Assembly (NCBI GenBank): GCA_011799875.1
Contig: CM022302.1
Location: 186,302,942-186,366,941, forward strand
From: Thinopyrum elongatum
Taxonomy: Eukaryota; Streptophyta; Magnoliopsida; Poales; Poaceae
Reading direction: 5' to 3'
DNA length: 64,000 bases
Position 1 is the stretch's first letter. The number at the start of each line of letters is the position of its first letter. Of this stretch, positions 1-13,096 are shown in pieces. The notes under the pieces are model-generated. The model saw only the letters and a program-made list of their open reading frames with translations. It made no database searches and was not told where the DNA came from. The position numbers and the translations under genes were made by a program.

Positions 1-1155
1 TATTCAAGTATCCTTTTATGCTATCCAAAAATTCCATATCAATTCCAATCAAAAATATGTCATCCACATATAATATCAGAAATACTACAGAGCTCCCACT
101 CACTTTCTTGTAAATACAGGCTTCACCGTAAGTCTGTATAAAACCATATGCTTTGATCACCTCATCAAAGTGTATATTCCAAATCTGAGATGCTTGCACC
201 AGTCCATAGATGGATCGCTGGACCTTGCACACTTTGTCAGCACCTTTAGGATCGACAAAACCTTCTGGTTGCATCATATACAACTCTTCTTTAAGATATC
301 CATTAAGGAATGCAGTTTTGACATCCATTTGCCAGATTTCATAATCATAAAATGCGGCAATTGCTAACATGATTCGGACAGACTTAAGCATCGCTACGGG
401 TGAGAAAGTCTCATCATAGTCAACCCTTGAACTTGTCGAAAACCTTTTGCAACAAGTCAAGATTTGTAGACAGTAACATTACCATCAGCGTCAGTCTTCT
501 TCTTGAAGATCCATTTATTCTCTATGGCTTGCCGATCATCGGGCAAGTTCACCAAAGTCCATACTTTGTTCTCATACATGGATCCTATCTCAGATTTCAT
601 GGCCTCAAGCCATCTGTTAGAATCTGGGCTCATCATAGCTTCTTCATAGTTCGTAGGTCCGCCTTGGTCTAATAACATGACTTCCAGAACAGGATTACCA
701 TACCACTCTGGTGCGGATCTTGCTCTGGTCGACCTACGAAGTTCAGTAGCAACTTGATCTAAAGCTTCATGATCATTATCATTTGCTTCCTCTCTGGTTG
801 GTGTAGGCATCACGGGAACGGTTTTCTGTGATGTGCTACTTTCCAATTCGAGAGAAGGTACAATTACCTCATCAAGTTCCACTTTCCTCCCACTCACTTC
901 TTTCGAGAGAAACTCCTTCTCTAGAAAGGACCCATTCTTAGCAACAAAGATCTTGCCTTCGGATCTGTTGTAGAAGGTGTATCGAATAGTTTCTTTAGGG
1001 TATCCTATGAAGACGCACTTCTCCAATTTAGGTTCGAGCTTATCAGGTTGAAGCCTTTTGACATAAGCGTCGCATCCCCAAACTTTAAGAAACGACAGCT
1101 TAGGTTTCTTTCCAAACCACAGTTCATATGGTGTCGTCTCAACAGATTTAGACAA
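1..1155 (-). pseudogene. Copia integrase C-terminus and reverse transcriptase (partial)
   Basis: Starting at about 1155 there is the integrase C-terminal region (WGCDAYVKR, FIGYPKE). The Copia RT follows (ALDQVATELRRSTRARSAP, then EEAM and WIFKKK). A TGA near 457 breaks the frame just before the conserved LVAKGF. Beyond it the RT continues to the YVDD active-site motif at about 58-80 and leaves the window. The RT copies the element RNA into DNA. The stop makes this copy non-functional without readthrough. Confidence 0.88.
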
Positions 1156-1203
1156 TGCCCTATTTAACGTGAATGCGGCTGTCTCTAATGCATAACCCCA
1201 AAA

Positions 1204-1890
1204 TTATAGTGGTAAATCGGTAAGAGACATCATAGAATGCACCATATCCAATAAAGTACGGTTACGACGTTCGGACACACCATTACGCTGTGGTGTTCTA
1301 GATGGCGTGAGTTGTGAAACAATTCCACATTGTTTTAAATGAAGGCCAAACTCATAACTCAAATATTCGCCTTCGCGATCAGATCGTAGAAACTTTATTT
1401 TCTTGTTACGATGATTCTCCACTTCACTCTGAAATTCTTTGAACTTTTCAAATGTTTCAGACTTGTGTTTCATCAAATAGATATACCCATACCTACTCAA
1501 ATCATCTGTGAAGGTCAGAAAATAACGATACCCACCGCGTGCTTCAACACTCATCGGACTGCATACATCGGTATGTATTATTTCCAATAAGTCATTAGCT
1601 CGCTCCCTTGTTCCGGAGAACGGAGTTTTAGTCATCTTGCCCATGAGGCATGGTTCACAAGTATCAAATGATTCATAATCAAGTGATTCCAAAAGCCCAT
1701 CTGCATGGAGTTTCTTCATGCGCTTTACACCAATATGACATAAAGGGCAGTGCCACAAGTATGTCGCACTATCATTATCAACTTTGCATCTTTTGGCATC
1801 AATATTATGAATATGTGTATCACTACAATCTAGATTCAACAAGAATAGACCACTCTTCAACGGTGCATGACCATAAAAGATATTATTCAT
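1204..1890 (-). pseudogene. Copia integrase core (fragment of polyprotein)
   Basis: This stretch carries the gag-pre-integrase HHCC zinc region (WHC...CEPC) and the DDE catalytic core. The three acidic positions are visible as HTDVCSP, RSDREGEY and PQRNGVSERRNR. The core inserts cDNA into the genome. The frame is separated from gag-protease by a stop at about 1936 and from the following RT part by a stop at about 1204. The HHCC segment has changed residues (WHCPLCHIG). I read it as part of one decayed Copia polyprotein rather than a separate gene. Confidence 0.85.
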
Positions 1891-1935
1891 ATAAATAGAA
1901 CAACCAATATTCTCTGACTTAAATGAATAACCATC

Positions 1936-3065
1936 TCACAATAAACAAGATCCAGATATAATGTTCATGCTTAACGCGGGCACAAAATAACAATTATTGA
2001 GGTCTAAAACTAATCCCGAAGGTAGATGTAGAGGTAGCGTGCCGACGGCGATCACATCGACCTTGGAACCATTCCCGACGCGCATCATCACCTCGTCCTT
2101 AGCCAATCTTCGTTTATTCCATAGCTCATGTTTCGAGTTACAAATATGAGCAACCGAACCACTATCAAATACCCAGGCGCTACTACGAGCATTAGTAAGG
2201 TACACATCAATAACATGTATATCAAATATACCTTTGTTCACTTTGCCATCCTCCTTTTCCGCCAAGTATTTGGGGTAGTTCCACTTCCAGTGACCATTCC
2301 CTTTGCAGTAGAAGCACTCAGTTTCAGGCTTAGGTCCAGCTTTGGGCTTCTTCCTGGGAGTGGCAACTTGCTTGCCATTCTTCTTGAAGTTCCCTTTCTT
2401 TCCCTTGCCTTTTTTCTTGAAACTAGTGGTCTTGTTAACCATCAATACTTGATGCTCCTTCTTGATTTCTACCTCCGCGGCCTTAAGCATTGCGAAGAGC
2501 TCAAGAATCGTTTTCATCATCCCTTGCATATTATAGTTCATCATGAAGCCTTTGTAGCTTGGTGGCAGTGAATGAAGAAATCTATCAATAACACTATCAA
2601 CTGGAAGATCAACTCCCAGCTGAGTCAAGTGATTATGATACCCAGACATTTTGAGTATGTGTTCACTGACAGAACTGTTCTCCTCCATCTTACAGCTATA
2701 GAACTTGTTGGAGACTTCATATCTCTCAACCCGGGCATTTGCTTGAAATGTTAACTTCAACTCTTGGAAAATCTCATATGCTCTATGAAGTTCAAAATGT
2801 CTTTGAAGTCCGGTTCTAAGCCGTAAAGCATGGCACACTGAACTATCGAGTAGTCATTAGACCGCGTTTACCAGGCGTTTACAATGTCTAGATTAGCGGG
2901 AGCGGGCTTGTCACCTAGCAGTGCATCAAGGACATAATTCTTCTGTGCAGCAATGAGGATAATCCTCAAGTTACGGACCCAGTCTGTGTAGTTGCTACCA
3001 TCATCTTTCAACTTAGCTTTCTCTAGGAATGCATTAAAATTTAGGGGAACGGTAGCACGGGCCAT
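1936..3065 (-). pseudogene. Copia gag and aspartic protease (broken)
   Basis: The reading begins at the ATG at 3065 (MARATVPLNF). It is interrupted by a TAA at about 2868-2870 and resumes to 1936. The first part is the UBN2-like Copia capsid region. It is followed by a Lys-rich stretch and a zinc-knuckle relic, CFYCKGNGHWKWNYPKY, whose last ligand is Tyr instead of Cys. The protease active site is DSGSVAHI, near 2150 on the plus-strand scale. Gag would form the virus-like particle and the protease would cut the polyprotein. The internal stop and lost zinc ligand suggest inactivity. Confidence 0.85.
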
Positions 3066-4280
3066 TGATCTACACCATAGATATGCAAATACTATCAAGA
3101 CTAAGTTCATGATAAATTAAGTTCAATTAATCAAATTACTAATGAACTCCCACTTAAATAAACATCCCTCAAGTTATCTAAGTGATACATGATCCAAATC
3201 AACTAACCCATGTCCGATCATCACGTGAGATGGGTTAGTCATCAATGGTGAACATCTCTATGTTGATCATATCTACTATATGACTCATGTTCGACCTTTC
3301 GGTCTCTAGTGTTCCGATACCATGTCTGTACATGCTAGGCTCGTCAAGTTTAACCCAAGTATTCTGCATGTGCAAAACTGTATTACACCCGTTGTATGTG
3401 AACGTAGAGTCTATCACACCCGATCATCACGAGGTGCTTCGAAATGATGAACTTTGGCAATAGTGCATACTCGGGGAGAACACTTTTATCTTGAAATTGA
3501 GTGAAGGGATCATCTTATAATGCTACCGCCGTTCTAAGCAAAATAAGATGCATAAAGGATAAACATCACATGCAATAAAAAATATGTGACATGATATGGC
3601 CATCCTCTTGTGCTTTTGATCTCCATTTCCAAAGGATCGTCATGATCTCCATCGTCACCGGCTCGACACCTTGATCTCCATCGTTGCGTCGGGGTCGTTT
3701 CGCCAACTATTGTTTCTACAACTATTGCTAACGCATAGCGATAAAGTAAAGCAATTACATGGCGCTTGCATTTCATACAATAATTAAGAGACAACCCAAG
3801 GCTCCTGCCGGTTGTCGATATTACAAAACATGGTCATCTCATACAACAACGTATATCACATCACATCTTGACCATATCACATCACAACATGCCTTGCAAA
3901 AACAAGTTAGACGTCCTCTACTTTGTTGTTGCAAATTTTACGTGGCTGCTACGGGCTTCTAGCAAGAACCGTTCTTACCTACGCAAAAACCACAATGGTG
4001 ATTCATCAAGTTTGCTGTTTTAACCTTCTTCAAGGACCGGCCACAGTCAAATTCGATTAAACTAAAGTAGGAGAAACAGACACCCGCCAGCCACCTTTAT
4101 GCAAAACTAGTTGCATGTCAGTCGATGGAACCAGTCTCATGTGCATGGAAATGTAAGGTTGGTCCGGGCCACTTCATCCCACAATACCGCCGAATCAAAA
4201 TAAGACGTTGGTGTAAACAGTATAACTATCACCGCCCACAACTCTTTGTGTTCTACTCGTGCATATCATCTACGCATAGA
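3066..4280 (-). other. Copia untranslated leader between primer-binding site and gag
   Basis: About 1.2 kb without a convincing gene. The short ORFs here show no recognisable domain. BARE-type elements have a long leader in this position. Confidence 0.7.
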
Positions 4281-4296
4281 CCTGGCTCGGATGCCA
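4281..4296 (-). other. Copia primer-binding site (initiator tRNA-Met type)
   Basis: The minus strand reads TGGCATCCGAGCCAGG one base inside the LTR. It resembles the tRNA-Met-complementary site TGGTATCAGAGC of plant Copia elements, with a few substitutions. Confidence 0.8.
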
Positions 4297-4297
4297 C

Positions 4298-6032
4298 TGT
4301 TGGGAAACGTTGCATGGAAAACAAAAAAAAAATCTACGCACACGCAAGATCTATCCATGGAGATGCATACCAACGAGGGGGAGAGTGTGTCTACGTACCC
4401 TCGTAGACTGTAAGTGGAAGCGTTTGACAACGCGGTTGATGTAGTCGAACTTCTTCACGATCCAACCGATCGAGTACCGAATGTACGGAACCTCCACGTT
4501 CAGCTCGGTGACGTCCACGCCTTCTTGATCTAGAAAGATGGTGAGGTAGTGGATGAGTTCCGGTAGCACGACGGCGTGGTGACGGTGATGGTGATGCTAT
4601 CTCCGCAGGGCTTCGCCTAAGCACTACGAAAATATGACCGAGGGTGTAAACGGTGGAGGGGTGCGCCGCACATGGCTAAGAGATTGTCGTGGTTATGTGT
4701 GGCACCCCCCTCCCACATATATATAGGTGGGGGGAGAGGGGAGAGGCCAGGAGGCGCCCCAAGTAGGACCGAATCCTACTTGAGCTCCTGCCCTGGCCGC
4801 GCCCCCCTTTCCATATTTGCCGGAGGTGGGAAGGAAAGGGGGAGAGGAAAGGAAGGGGGAGTCCGACTCCCCCCCCCTCTCATTCTCTCCCCAAGGGCTG
4901 CGGCCAAGGATGGGCGCGCCAGCCCCTTATGGGCTGGTGTGTTCCCCCCCTTTGGCCCATATGGCCCATTAACCTCCCGGGGGTGTCCGGAACCCCTTTC
5001 GGTGACCCGATTCCTACCCGGTACATCCCGAAACTCTTCCGGTGTCCAAATATCATCATCCTATATGTCAATCTTTACCTCTGGACCATTCCGGAGCTCC
5101 TCGTCATGTTCATGATCTCATGCGAGACTCCGAACAACATTCGGTCACCAAATCATATAACTCATATAACACTATATCATCAACGAACGTTAAGCGTATG
5201 GACCCTACGGGTTCGAGAACTATGTAGACATGACCGAGACACCTCTCCGGTCAATAACCAATAGCGGAACCTAGATGCCCATATTGGTTCCTACATATTC
5301 TATGAAGATTTCTATCGGTCGAACCGTTATGACAACATACGTAATTCCCTTTATCTGTCAGTATGTTACTTGCCCGAGATTCGATCATCGGTATCTTTAT
5401 ACCTAGTTCAATCTCATTACCGACAAGTCTCTTTACTCGTTCCGTAATACATCATCTCATAACTAAATCATTTGTCATTTTCTTGCAAGGCTTCTTATGA
5501 TGTGTATTACCGAGAGGGCCCAGAGATACCTCTCCCATACTCGGAGTGACAAATCCTAATCTCGATCTATGCCAACTCAACAAACACCTTTGGAGATACC
5601 TGTAGAGCATCTTTATGATCACCCAGCTATGTTGTGATGTTTGATAGCACACGAGGTATTCCTCCGGTATTCGAGAGTTGCATAATCTCATAGTCGAAGG
5701 TATATGTATTTGACATTAAGAAAGCAATAGCAATAAACTGAACGATCATATGCTAAGCTAACGAATGGGTATTATCCATCACATCATTCTCCTAATGATG
5801 TGATCCCGTTATCAAATGACAACACATGTCCATGGTTAGGAAACCTTAACCATCTTTGATCAATGAGCTAGTCTAGTATAGGCTCACTAGGGACATGGTA
5901 TTTGCTTATGTATTCACACATGTATTTAAGCTTCCGATCAATACAATTCTAGCATGAATAATAAACCTTTATCATGAATAAGGAAATATAAAATAAAAAC
6001 TTTATTATTGCCTCTAGGGCATATTTCCTTCA
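4298..6032 (-). repeat. 5' LTR of the Copia element
   Basis: The 1735-bp LTR has TG...CA ends. On the minus strand it begins TGAAGGAAATATGCCCTAG, the typical start of BARE/Angela/WIS-type Triticeae Copia LTRs, and ends at 4298 directly before the primer-binding site. A TATA-like run (CTATATATATG on the minus strand, about 4717-4728) lies in a C/G-rich context and is a plausible core promoter. The length matches the usual 1.7-1.8 kb of this family. The partner LTR lies outside the window. Confidence 0.92.
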
Positions 6033-6674
6033 TTTATTCATACTGCTTGAGTTTATCCCTCTACATCATGTCATCTTACTTAAAGCAATGCTATGTTCTT
6101 ATGAACTTAATACTCTAGATGCAGGCAGGAGTCGGTCGATGTGTGGAGTAATAGTAGTAGATGCAGGCAGGTGTCAGTCTACTTGTCACGGACATGATGC
6201 CTATATTCATGATCACTGCCTTAGATATCGTCATAATTATGCGCTTTTCTATCAATTGCTCAACAGTGATTTGTTTACCCACCGTGTGCTATCTTGAAGA
6301 GAGAAGCCTCTAGTGAAACCTATGGCCCCCGGGTCTATTTTCCATCATATATTTTCAGATCTATAAACCAAAAAACCCAAAAATACCTTGCTGCAATTTA
6401 TTTATATTTACTTTAGTTTGCTCTTTTATTTATCTTTTATACCTATGTCTATTAGATCTCACTCTTGTTCGGGACCGTGAAGGGATTGACAACCCCTTTT
6501 TCGCGTTGTGTGCAAGTGTTTGTTAGTTTGTGCAGGTGCATATATTGGAGACTTGCTTGTGCCTCCTACTGGATTGATACCTTGGTTCTTAACTAAGGGA
6601 AATACTTATCTCTACTTTGCTGCATCACCCTTTCCTCTTCAAGGAAAAAATCAATGCAAGCTCAAGAAGTAGCA
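6033..6674 (+). repeat. 5' LTR of Gypsy-1 (3' portion)
   Basis: Aligns with about 49170-49819 of the 3' LTR at high identity. The 5' part of this LTR should lie left of the Copia insertion, outside the window. It ends CAAGAAGTAGCA at 6674, just before the primer-binding site. Confidence 0.88.
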
Positions 6675-6685
6675 GGAAGAATTTC

Positions 6686-6703
6686 TGGCACCATTGCCGG
6701 GGA
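6686..6703 (+). other. Gypsy-1 primer-binding site
   Basis: TGGCACCATTGCCGGGGA lies 11 bases after the LTR. The same arrangement (TGGCGCCGTTTCCGGGGA) occurs after the LTR of the Athila element in this window. Confidence 0.7.
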
Positions 6704-6913
6704 GGTTCTACATCAAGCCTACCAAGTACCCATCATAAACTCTCATCTCTTGCACTTACATTATTTGCCATTTGCCTCTCGTTTTCCTCTCCCCCACTTC
6801 TAAAACGTTTTCAGAAAAACACAAAAATATTTGCCTTTTTATTCGCCCTTCTTTCGTTCGTCTTTTCGTTTGCTTTCCGTTTGCTTGTGTGCTAGATTGC
6901 TTGCTTTGTCACG

Positions 6914-8973
6914 ATGTCTCAAGAAAATACCAAGTTGTGTGACTTTTCCAACACTAATAATAATGATTTTATTAGTACTCCAATTGCTCCCACCACTGGT
7001 GTGGAATCTTATGAAATTAATGCCGCTTTGTTGAATCTTGTTATGAAAGAACAATTTTTCGGTAGTCCTAATGAAGATGGCGCATCCCATCTAAACACTT
7101 TCGTTGAGTTGTGTGATATGCAAAAGAAAAAAGATGTGGATAATGATATTGTTAAATTGAAGCTATTTCCGTTCTCACTACGAGATCGTGATAAAACTTG
7201 TTTTCATCTTTGCCTAAAAATAGTATTGATTCATGGAATAAGTGTAAAGATGCTTTTATTTCCAAGTATTTTCCTCCCGCTAAGATCATCTCCCTTAGGA
7301 ACGATATAATGAATTTTAAGCAACTTGATCATGAACATGTTGCACAATCTTGGGAGAGGATGAAATTGATGATAAGAAATTGCCCTACTCATGGTTTAAG
7401 TTTATGGATGATCATACAATTTTTTTATGCCGGATTGAATTTTGCATCTAGAAATCTTTTAGATTCCTCTGTGGGGGGTACTTTTATGAAATTACATTAG
7501 GAGAAGCTACTAAACTCCTAGATTATATTATGGCAAATTACTCCCAATGGCATACCGAAAGATCTTCAACTAGTAAAAAAGTGCATGCGATTGAAGTAAC
7601 TAATACTTTAAGTAGAAAGATGGATGGACTTATGAAATTGTTTGCTAGTAAGAGTGCTCCTATTGATCCCAATGAGAATAATAATGAATCTATGGATGTG
7701 AATTTTGTTGTTAGGAACAATTTTGGTAATAACGCGTATAGAGGTAATTTCAACCCTAGGCCGTTTCCTAGTAATTCCTCTAATAATTATGGTAATTCCT
7801 ACAACAATTCTTATGGAAATTATAATAAAATACTTTCTGATCTTGATAATAATATTAAATATTTCATTGATTCTCAAAAGAATTTCAATGCTATGGTAGA
7901 AGAAAAATTGCTAAAGATTGACGATTTGGTTAGGAACGTTGATAGAATTTCTCTTGAGATTGATTCTTTTAAGATTAGATCTAAGCCACCTAAGATTGAT
8001 ATTAATTAGTCTCTAAAATCTATTAAAATTTCTATGCATGAATGTAAAAAGAGAACCGCTAGGATGCGAGCTAAGAGAGATTGGCTAGAAAAAAACATGT
8101 TCTTCTAGTTTTTGTGATAATAATGATGAAGATCTTAAAGTGATTGGTGTGACTCCTCTTGAATCTTTGTTTGCTAATATAAATCTTGATAAATATGGGA
8201 CTGGAGATGAGTCAACTTTAGCTAGAAGGCGTCCCAATAATTGGGAGGGTGAAGATCTTAATGAAAAAATTGATAAAAGTGGGATTGGAGAGGTCAAAAC
8301 TTTAAGTAGCGATGAACCCACTCTTTTGGATTTCAAGGACTTTAATTATGATAATTGTTCTTTAATAGATTGTATTTCCTTGTTGCAATCCATGCTTAAG
8401 TCACCTCGTGCTTATAATCAAAATAAAGCTTTTACTAACCATATTGTTGATGCTATGATGAAATCTTTTGAAGAAAAACTTGAGTTGGAAGTTTCTATCC
8501 CTAGAAAGCTTTATGATGAGTGGGAACCTACTATTAAGATTAAAATTAAAGATTATGAGTGCAATTCTTTGTGTGATTTGGGTGCTAGCGTTTCCACTAT
8601 TCTGAAAACTTTATGTGATGTGCTAGCTTTCCATAAATTTGATGATTGTTCTTTAAATTTACATCTAGCGGATTCCACTATTAAGAAACCTATGGGAAGG
8701 ATTAATGATGTTCTTATTGTTACAAATAAGAATTATGTGCCCGTAGATTTTATTGTGCTTGATATAAATTGCAATCCTTCATGTCCTATTGTTCTTGGTA
8801 GACCTTTCCTTAGAACGATTGGTGCAATTATTGATATGAAAGAAGGAAACATTAGATTTCAATTTCCATTAAGGAAGGGCATGGAACACTTTACAAGAAA
8901 TAGAATTAAGTTTCCATATGAATCTATTATGTGGGCTACTTATGGATTGCATACCAAGGATGACAATACCTAG
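6914..8973 (+). pseudogene. Gypsy-1 gag-protease (frameshifted)
   Basis: Begins MSQENTKLCDF at 6914. A gag capsid-like region continues through a frame change near 7190 (WNKCKDAFISKYFPP, WERMKLMIRNCP), another near 7500 (YIMANYSQWH), and stops near 8007-8120. The last open part (8140-8973) carries a retropepsin-like site, CDLGASVSTI, followed by VLGRPFLRT. This is the Athila-type gag-protease arrangement, but no pol follows. It would supply particle protein and protease only. At least two frameshifts and several stops make it a pseudogene. An Asn/Tyr/Gly-rich linker lies at about 7720-7830. Confidence 0.85.
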
Positions 8974-11093
8974 ATCTATGTTTTATGCCTAGCTAGGGGC
9001 GTTAAACAATAGCGCTTGTTGGGAGGCAACCCAATTTTTATTTTTATGTTTTTTGTTTTTGGTTCTGTTTTTAAATAAATACACATTATTACCTCTGTAG
9101 TAATTGTGTTTTAGTGTTCTAATTAGTGTTTGAGCCAAGTAAGACCTTTGGGATGGTCTATGGTGATAGTTGATTTGATCTTACTGAAAAACAGAAACTT
9201 TTGCGCTCATTGCCAGAATTTTAGAAAATCACAGACATGCGCTTTTGATCTGAAGTTTTTACACAACATTGATATACAAATTACCCAGGTTGTCCTAATT
9301 TTTCAGAATTGTTGGAGTTACAGAAGTATACGAAATTTCCAGATTATTATAGACTGGTCTGTTTTTGATAGATTCTATTTTCTATGTGTTGTTTGCTTAT
9401 TTTGATGAATCTATGGGTAGTATCGGGGGGTATGAACCATGGAGAAGTTGGAATACAGTAGATATAATACCAATATAAATTTAGAATGAGTTCACAACAG
9501 TACCTAAAGTGGTGATTTATCTTATTATACTAACGAATCTTACGAGTTTTTTGTTGAGTTTTGTGTTGTGAAGTTTTCAAGTTTCGGGTAAAGATTTGAT
9601 GGACTATGGAATAAGGAGTAGCAAGAGCCTAAGCTTGGGGATGCCCAAGGTACACCAAGGTAATATTCAAGGATAACCAAGCATCTAAGCTTGGGGATGC
9701 CCCCGATGGCATCCCCACTTTTGTCTTCAATCCATCGGTAAATTTACTTGAGGCTATATTTTTATTCACCACATGATATGTGTTTTGCTTGGAGCGTCTT
9801 GTATGATATGGGTATTTGCTTTTTAGTTTGCCACAATCATCCTTGCTGTACACACCTTTTGAGAGAGACACACATTAATCATGAATTTATTCGAATACTC
9901 TATGTGCTTCACTTATATCTTTTGAGCTAGGCAGTTTGCTCTAGTGCTTCACTTATATCTTTTTTAGAGCACGGCAGTGGCTTTATTTTATAGAAATTAT
10001 TGAACTCTCATGCTTCACTTATATTAATTTTGAGAGTATTAAACAGCATGGTAATTTGCTTAGGTTATGAATTTAGTCCTAATATGATGGGCATCCAAGA
10101 GGGATATAATAAAAACTTTCATATAAAGAGCATTGAATATTTGAGAAGTTTGATTCCTTGCATTTGTTTTGAGATATAAAGACGGTGATATTAGAGTCAT
10201 GCTAGTGAGTAATTGTGGATTGGTAGAAATACTTGCGTTAAAGTTTGTGATTCCCGTAGCATGCACGTATGGTGAACCGTTATGTGATGAAGTCGGAGCA
10301 TGACTTATTTTTTGATTGTCTTCCTTATGAGTGGCGGTCGGGGACGAGCAATGGTCTTTTCCTACCAATCTATCCCCTAGGAGCATGCGTGTAGTACTTT
10401 GTTTTGATGGCTAATAATTTTTTGCAATAAGTATGTGAGTTCTTTATGACTAATGTTGAGTCCATGGATTATACGCACTCTCACCCTTCCACCATTGCTA
10501 GCCTCTCTAGTACCGCGCAACTTTCACCGGTGCATTAAACCCACCATATACCCTTCCTCAAAACAGCCACCATACCTACCTATTATGGCATTTCCATAGC
10601 CATTCCGAGATATATTGCCATGCAACTTCCACCGTTCCGTTTATTATGACACATACCATCATTGTCATATTGCTTTGCATGATCATGTAGTTGGCATAGT
10701 ATTTGTGGCAAAGCCACCGTTCATATTTTTTTATACATGTCACTCTTGATCATTGCACATCCTGGTACACCGCCGGAGGCATTCATATAGAGTCATATCT
10801 TGTTCTAGTATCGAGTTGTAATTCTTGAGTTGTAAGTAAATAAAAGTGTGATGATCATCATTATTAGAACATTGTCCCATGTGAGGAAAGGATGATGGAA
10901 GCTATGATTCCCTCACAAGTTGGGATGAGTCTCCGTACTTTATGAAAAATAAAAGAGGTCAAAGAAGCCCAAATAAAAAAGAGAGGCCAAAGAAGCCCAA
11001 AAAATGAGAGAACTGAGAGAAGGGACAATGTTACTATCCTTTTTCCACACTTGTGCTTCAAAGTAGCACTATGATCTTCATGATAGAGAGTCT
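8974..11093 (+). other. Gypsy-1 internal non-coding region
   Basis: About 2.1 kb without credible coding potential. It contains two near copies of the phrase AAGCTTGGGGATGCCC (about 9630 and 9685), which also occurs before the 3' LTR, and short ATATCTTTT-type repeats at 9915-10030. The same sequence, inverted, is found at 62600-64000 in Gypsy-2. Confidence 0.75.
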
Positions 11094-11096
11094 CCT

Positions 11097-11125
11097 CACT
11101 AGTGCAGGTTGGTCCAAACGCGACA
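11097..11125 (+). repeat. Left terminal inverted repeat of CACTA-1
   Basis: CACTAGTGCAGGTTGGTCC followed by AAACGCGACA. The inverted right end of CACTA-2 (62599 leftward) reads CACTACTGCAGGATGCTGCT followed by AACGCGACA, so both are the same end of one family. Confidence 0.85.
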
Positions 11126-11224
11126 ATCCGATCAGAGACCCTTCGACGAAACTGTGTGCGATGCATTAATCACAAACGGTGATGTAATAAAACCATCAAA
11201 AAATATACAAAATGTTTGTGATGG

Positions 11225-11508
11225 CGGTGGCATCAAACACGATTCAGATTAGAGTTGTGTGTATGATGCTTGGAAAATGGTTAATCCAGCAGAACTATTT
11301 GCGATGAGGCAGAACAACAGAAATGGGCAGCCAGATGAGGGTGTGTGTGATATACGGCATACAGTTCACTAGGATGAACTGTGTGTGATTAGGCAACACA
11401 ATAGGAACGGTCAGCCAAATCAAGGTGTGTGCGATGGAGGGCATACAGTTCACTCGGATGAACTATTTGCGATGAGCCAAGACAAAAGAAACAGTTCAAT
11501 TGAACAAG
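11225..11508. repeat. 84-bp subterminal tandem repeats of CACTA-1 (interrupted)
   Basis: The phrase GAACT(A/G)T(T/G)TG recurs at about 11288, 11372 and 11456, a period of 84 bp. Units contain TTTGCGATGA and GTGTGYGAT motifs. The array is cut by the solo LTR at 11509. The equivalent array in CACTA-2 (61895-62475) has six copies with the same period. Confidence 0.85.
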
Positions 11509-13096
11509 TGCTACTTCTTGAGCTTGTGTTGGTTTTTCCCTTGAAGAGGAAAGGGTGATGCAGCAAAGTAGAGTAAGTATTTCCCTCAGTTTTGAGAACC
11601 AAGGTATCAATCCAGTACGAGACAACACGCAAGTCACCGAATACCTGCACAAACAATCAAACAACTTGCACCCAACGCGATAAAGGGGTTGTCAATCCCT
11701 TCACGGTTATTTGCAAAAGTGAGATCTGATAGAGATAGATAAAACTAAAGAAAAGATAAAGTAAATATTTTTGGGTTTTTTGGTTTATAGATCTGAAAAT
11801 AAAAGATTGCAAAATAGTAGATCGGAAAGTAATATGATGGAAAATAGACCCGGGGTCCATAGGATTCACTAGAGGCTTCTCTCAAGATAGAAAATAATAC
11901 GGTGGGTGAACAAATTACTGCCGAGCAATTGATAGAAAAGCACAAAATTATGAAGATATCTAAGGCAATGATCATGAATATAGGCATCACGTCCGTGTCA
12001 AGTAGACCAAAATGATTCTGCATCTACTACTATTACTCCCCACATTGACCGACTCCTGCCTGCATCTAGAGTATTAAGTTCATGAAGAACAGAGTAACGC
12101 ATTAAGAAAGATGACATGATGTAGAGGAATTAACTCAAGCAATAAGATGAAAACCCCATCTTTTTATCCTCGATGGAAACAATACAATATGTGCCTTGCT
12201 GCCCCTACTGTCACTGGGAAAGGACACCGCAAGATTGAACCCAAAGCTAAGCACTTCTCCCATTGCAAGAAAAACCAATCTAGTTGGCCAAACCAAATCG
12301 ATAGTTCGAAGAGACTTGCAAATATATCAAATCATGCATAAAAGAATTCACAGAAGATTCAAATAATATTCATAGATAAGCTGATCATAAATCCACAATT
12401 CATCGGATCTCGGCAAACACACCGCAAAAAAGTATTACATCGAATAGATCTCCAAGAACATCAATGAGAACATGGTATTGAGAATCAAAGAGAGAGAAGA
12501 AGCCATCTAGCTACTAGCTATGGACCCGTAGGTCTGAGGTAAACTAATCACGCTTCATCGAAAGGGCAATGGTGTTGATGTAGAAGCCCTCCGTGATCGA
12601 ATCCCCCTCCGGCAGGACGCCGGAAAAGGCCCCTAGATGGGATCTCACGGGTACAGAAGGTTGCGGCGGTGGAAAAGTCTTTTCGTGGATGCCTCTGGTG
12701 GTTTGGGCATATAAGAGTATATATAGGCGAAAGAATTAGGTCAGGAGACGCACGAGGGGCCCACAAGGGTGGGGGCGCACCCTACCCCCCTGGGCGTGCC
12801 CTCCGTCCTTGTGGCCGCCTCGTGGCTTCTCTGACTTGCACTCCAAGTCCTCTGGTTTCCTTTTGGTCCAAGAAAAGATCATCGCGAAAGTTTTATTCCG
12901 TTTGGACTCCGTTTGGTATTCCTTTTCTGCGAAACTCAAAAACATGGAAAAAACAGGAACTGACACTGGGCTCTAGGTTAATAGGTTAGTCTCAAAAATA
13001 ATATAAAATAGCATATTAATGCATATAAAACATCCAAAATAGATAATATAATAGCATGGAACAATCAAAAATTATAGATACGTTGGAGACGTATCA
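11509..13096 (-). repeat. Solo LTR of the Gypsy-1/Gypsy-2 family
   Basis: A 1588-bp LTR in minus orientation (TG at 11509, CA at 13096, minus-strand start TGATACGTCTCCAACGTATC). It is flanked by the exact 5-bp duplication ACAAG (11504-11508 and 13097-13101). No internal region is present, so the element was reduced by LTR-LTR recombination. CACTA-2 carries the matching unoccupied sequence at about 61915-61945 (inverted), with a single ACAAG. Confidence 0.93.

Larger units (their letters stand above)
1..6032 (-). mobile_element. Ty1/Copia LTR retrotransposon, BARE/Angela-like, left part outside window
   Basis: Read on the minus strand, the element runs 5' LTR (4298-6032), primer-binding site, leader, gag, protease, integrase and reverse transcriptase. 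The reverse transcriptase runs off the left window edge at its YVDD motif (about 58-80), so RNase H and the 3' LTR are not visible. The gag-protease-integrase-RT order is diagnostic of Copia. The right end is inserted in the 5' LTR of Gypsy-1: bases after 6032 align with about 49170 in that element's 3' LTR. The expected 5-bp target duplication next to the right end would be TTTAT (6033-6037), but its partner lies outside the window. Several stops break the coding region, so it is probably not autonomous. Confidence 0.93.
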